In this document: positions 16,357 through 16,899 of the stretch, piece after piece
Numbering within the stretch: position 1 is the first letter of the stretch
Layout of the letters: every line of letters begins with the position of its first letter
Assembly: GCA_021778875.1 (NCBI GenBank)
Contig: JAJYBT010000003.1
Coordinates: 1-16,899 of the forward strand
Direction of reading: 5' to 3'
DNA from: Acidobacteriota bacterium
GTDB taxonomy: Bacteria > Acidobacteriota > Terriglobia > Terriglobales > Acidobacteriaceae
Length of the DNA stretch: 16,899 bases
Notes under the pieces: model-generated
The model's input: the letters and a program-made list of their open reading frames with translations, nothing else
Database searches by the model: none
What the model was told of the DNA's origin: nothing
Position numbers and translations under genes: made by a program

Positions 16357-16633
16357 TGAACAGAGCTCTACAGCACCGACAATCCATCAGCGTGCCCGGT
16401 AAAATTCAGTGGATAGTCTGTAATGCGTTATCTTGCAGGCAGTGAAGCAAAAGTAAGTCGGCCACCCCGGAAGGCCTTTAACTTCCCAAATCTGTACTCC
16501 ATCGCCCGGGCTCGGTCGTGGCAAACTTACGCTGAGTAAGATAGCCCGCCCGCTTGCCGCGTCAGCCACGGTCCATAGCCCGCCGGCGGGCCCTCCCGCA
16601 TGCAGGATTTATCCATCCCAAACATCTCCGGCC

Positions 16634-16639
16634 TATAAT
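16634..16639 (+). promoter_or_regulatory. Perfect -10 (TATAAT) of a probably leaderless RelA/SpoT transcript
   Basis: TATAAT ends five bases before the ATG at 16645, so the expected transcription start falls on or beside that ATG. There is no Shine-Dalgarno in that stretch. The upstream -35 region is weak (TATCCA or ATCCAT at about 16610-16616). Confidence 0.5.
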
Positions 16640-16644
16640 GAAGC

Positions 16645-16899
16645 ATGGCGACAGTCCGGCAGCCGGTTCCTGCGGATACATCCAGCGCCACCCCGGTGTC
16701 TTCCGGGCAGGGTGCGCCGGTCTTGCGCGTTCCCGATCAGCATTCCCCCGATCAGCATTCCATTGACCAGCGTTTTGAGGCGCTCCTGCGCCATGTTCAG
16801 GCCAATCGTCCCAGTGAAGATGTGAGTCTCATCCGCAAGGCATGGGATTTCTGCGTCCAGCACCATCAGGGGCAGATGCGCGCCTCCGGCGAGCCCTAC
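16645..16899 (+). CDS. rsh: RelA/SpoT-family (p)ppGpp synthetase/hydrolase, N-terminal part (3' end outside window)
   Basis: Only the first 85 codons are present and the frame runs open to the window edge. A disordered N-terminus of about 42 residues is followed by FEALLRHVQANRPSED and SLIRKAWDFCVQHHQGQMRASGEPY, the characteristic opening of the HD hydrolase domain in bifunctional RelA/SpoT homologues. The catalytic HD residues and the synthetase domain lie beyond the window, so hydrolase or synthetase activity cannot be judged. The product controls the stringent response in the cytoplasm. An ATG at 16638 is out of frame; 16645 is the only good start. A five-residue duplication (PDQHS twice) marks the N-terminus. 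The probable promoter places this mRNA as leaderless. Confidence 0.88.
   Translation, partial: MATVRQPVPADTSSATPVSSGQGAPVLRVPDQHSPDQHSIDQRFEALLRHVQANRPSEDVSLIRKAWDFCVQHHQGQMRASGEPY
16732..16761 (+). repeat. rsh: Two tandem 15-bp copies inside the RelA/SpoT gene
   Basis: CCCGATCAGCATTCC occurs exactly twice in a row (16732-16746 and 16747-16761), encoding PDQHS twice in the disordered N-terminus. Being a multiple of three, it keeps the frame. It looks like a recent slippage duplication and could vary between strains. Confidence 0.85.

Larger units (their letters stand above)
16276..16644. other. Divergent intergenic region between cytochrome c and RelA/SpoT genes
   Basis: These 369 bases hold no gene that I can support. 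They contain the CRP/FNR-like palindrome at 16339-16356, a perfect 14-base palindrome GCCCGCCGGCGGGC at 16578-16591, a small hairpin CTTAC/GTAAG (16526-16540) and a perfect TATAAT at 16634-16639. The middle part (about 16390-16545) is less GC-rich than the coding flanks, and no tRNA or known RNA was recognised in it. Confidence 0.6.

Noticed and set aside
16387..16569. A 60-codon minus-strand frame in the cytochrome c / RelA-SpoT gap
   Set aside because: No Shine-Dalgarno, no recognisable motif and it covers probable regulatory sequence.

Overview
The window is GC-rich bacterial DNA carrying only chromosomal genes. No rRNA, tRNA, insertion sequence, CRISPR array or phage gene was found. The gene mix resembles soil-living Acidobacteriota of the Terriglobia type: an ACS-type sugar-acid transporter operon, secreted amidohydrolase and prolyl oligopeptidase, a bactofilin, and a small periplasmic cytochrome c. 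That assignment is an inference from gene content and is not proven.

Positions 1-3874 hold a plus-strand sugar-acid catabolic operon. It runs from the C-terminal half of an ACS/hexuronate-type MFS permease, to an enolase-superfamily dehydratase close to L-rhamnonate dehydratase, to a FAH-fold protein of the AraD1/GguC type, to a 3-hydroxyisobutyrate-dehydrogenase-family oxidoreductase. The first two genes overlap by ATGA and the third has its Shine-Dalgarno on the stop codon of the second. Uptake, dehydration to a 2-keto-3-deoxy acid and further breakdown is the likely logic, but the exact substrate and route are open.

Positions 4126-4497 encode a small three-helix membrane protein. Facing it on the minus strand are RNase R (4589-7153) and, upstream of rnr, a secreted D-aminoacylase-like amidohydrolase (7192-8913). 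A 312-base divergent region then leads to a bactofilin (9226-9732), which converges through a strong shared hairpin on a MurJ-family flippase (9802-11505, minus). A secreted prolyl oligopeptidase (11555-13693) diverges from the flippase. A ribbon-helix-helix protein (13778-14392) follows it and converges, with a 3-base gap, on an RlmI-like rRNA methyltransferase (14396-15793, minus). A periplasmic cytochrome c (15847-16275, minus) is next, then a 369-base divergent region and the start of a RelA/SpoT (p)ppGpp enzyme (16645 to the window edge).

The observations most worth a second look are these. The MurJ-family protein keeps three essential cavity charges but has lost R52, R270 and E273 equivalents. 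The D-aminoacylase-like enzyme lacks the HxH motif and the zinc-binding cysteine. The RelA/SpoT gene has a perfect TATAAT placed so that its mRNA would be leaderless. The sugar-acid operon has an unresolved chemistry. I did not find convincing evidence for a wholly new multi-gene system.
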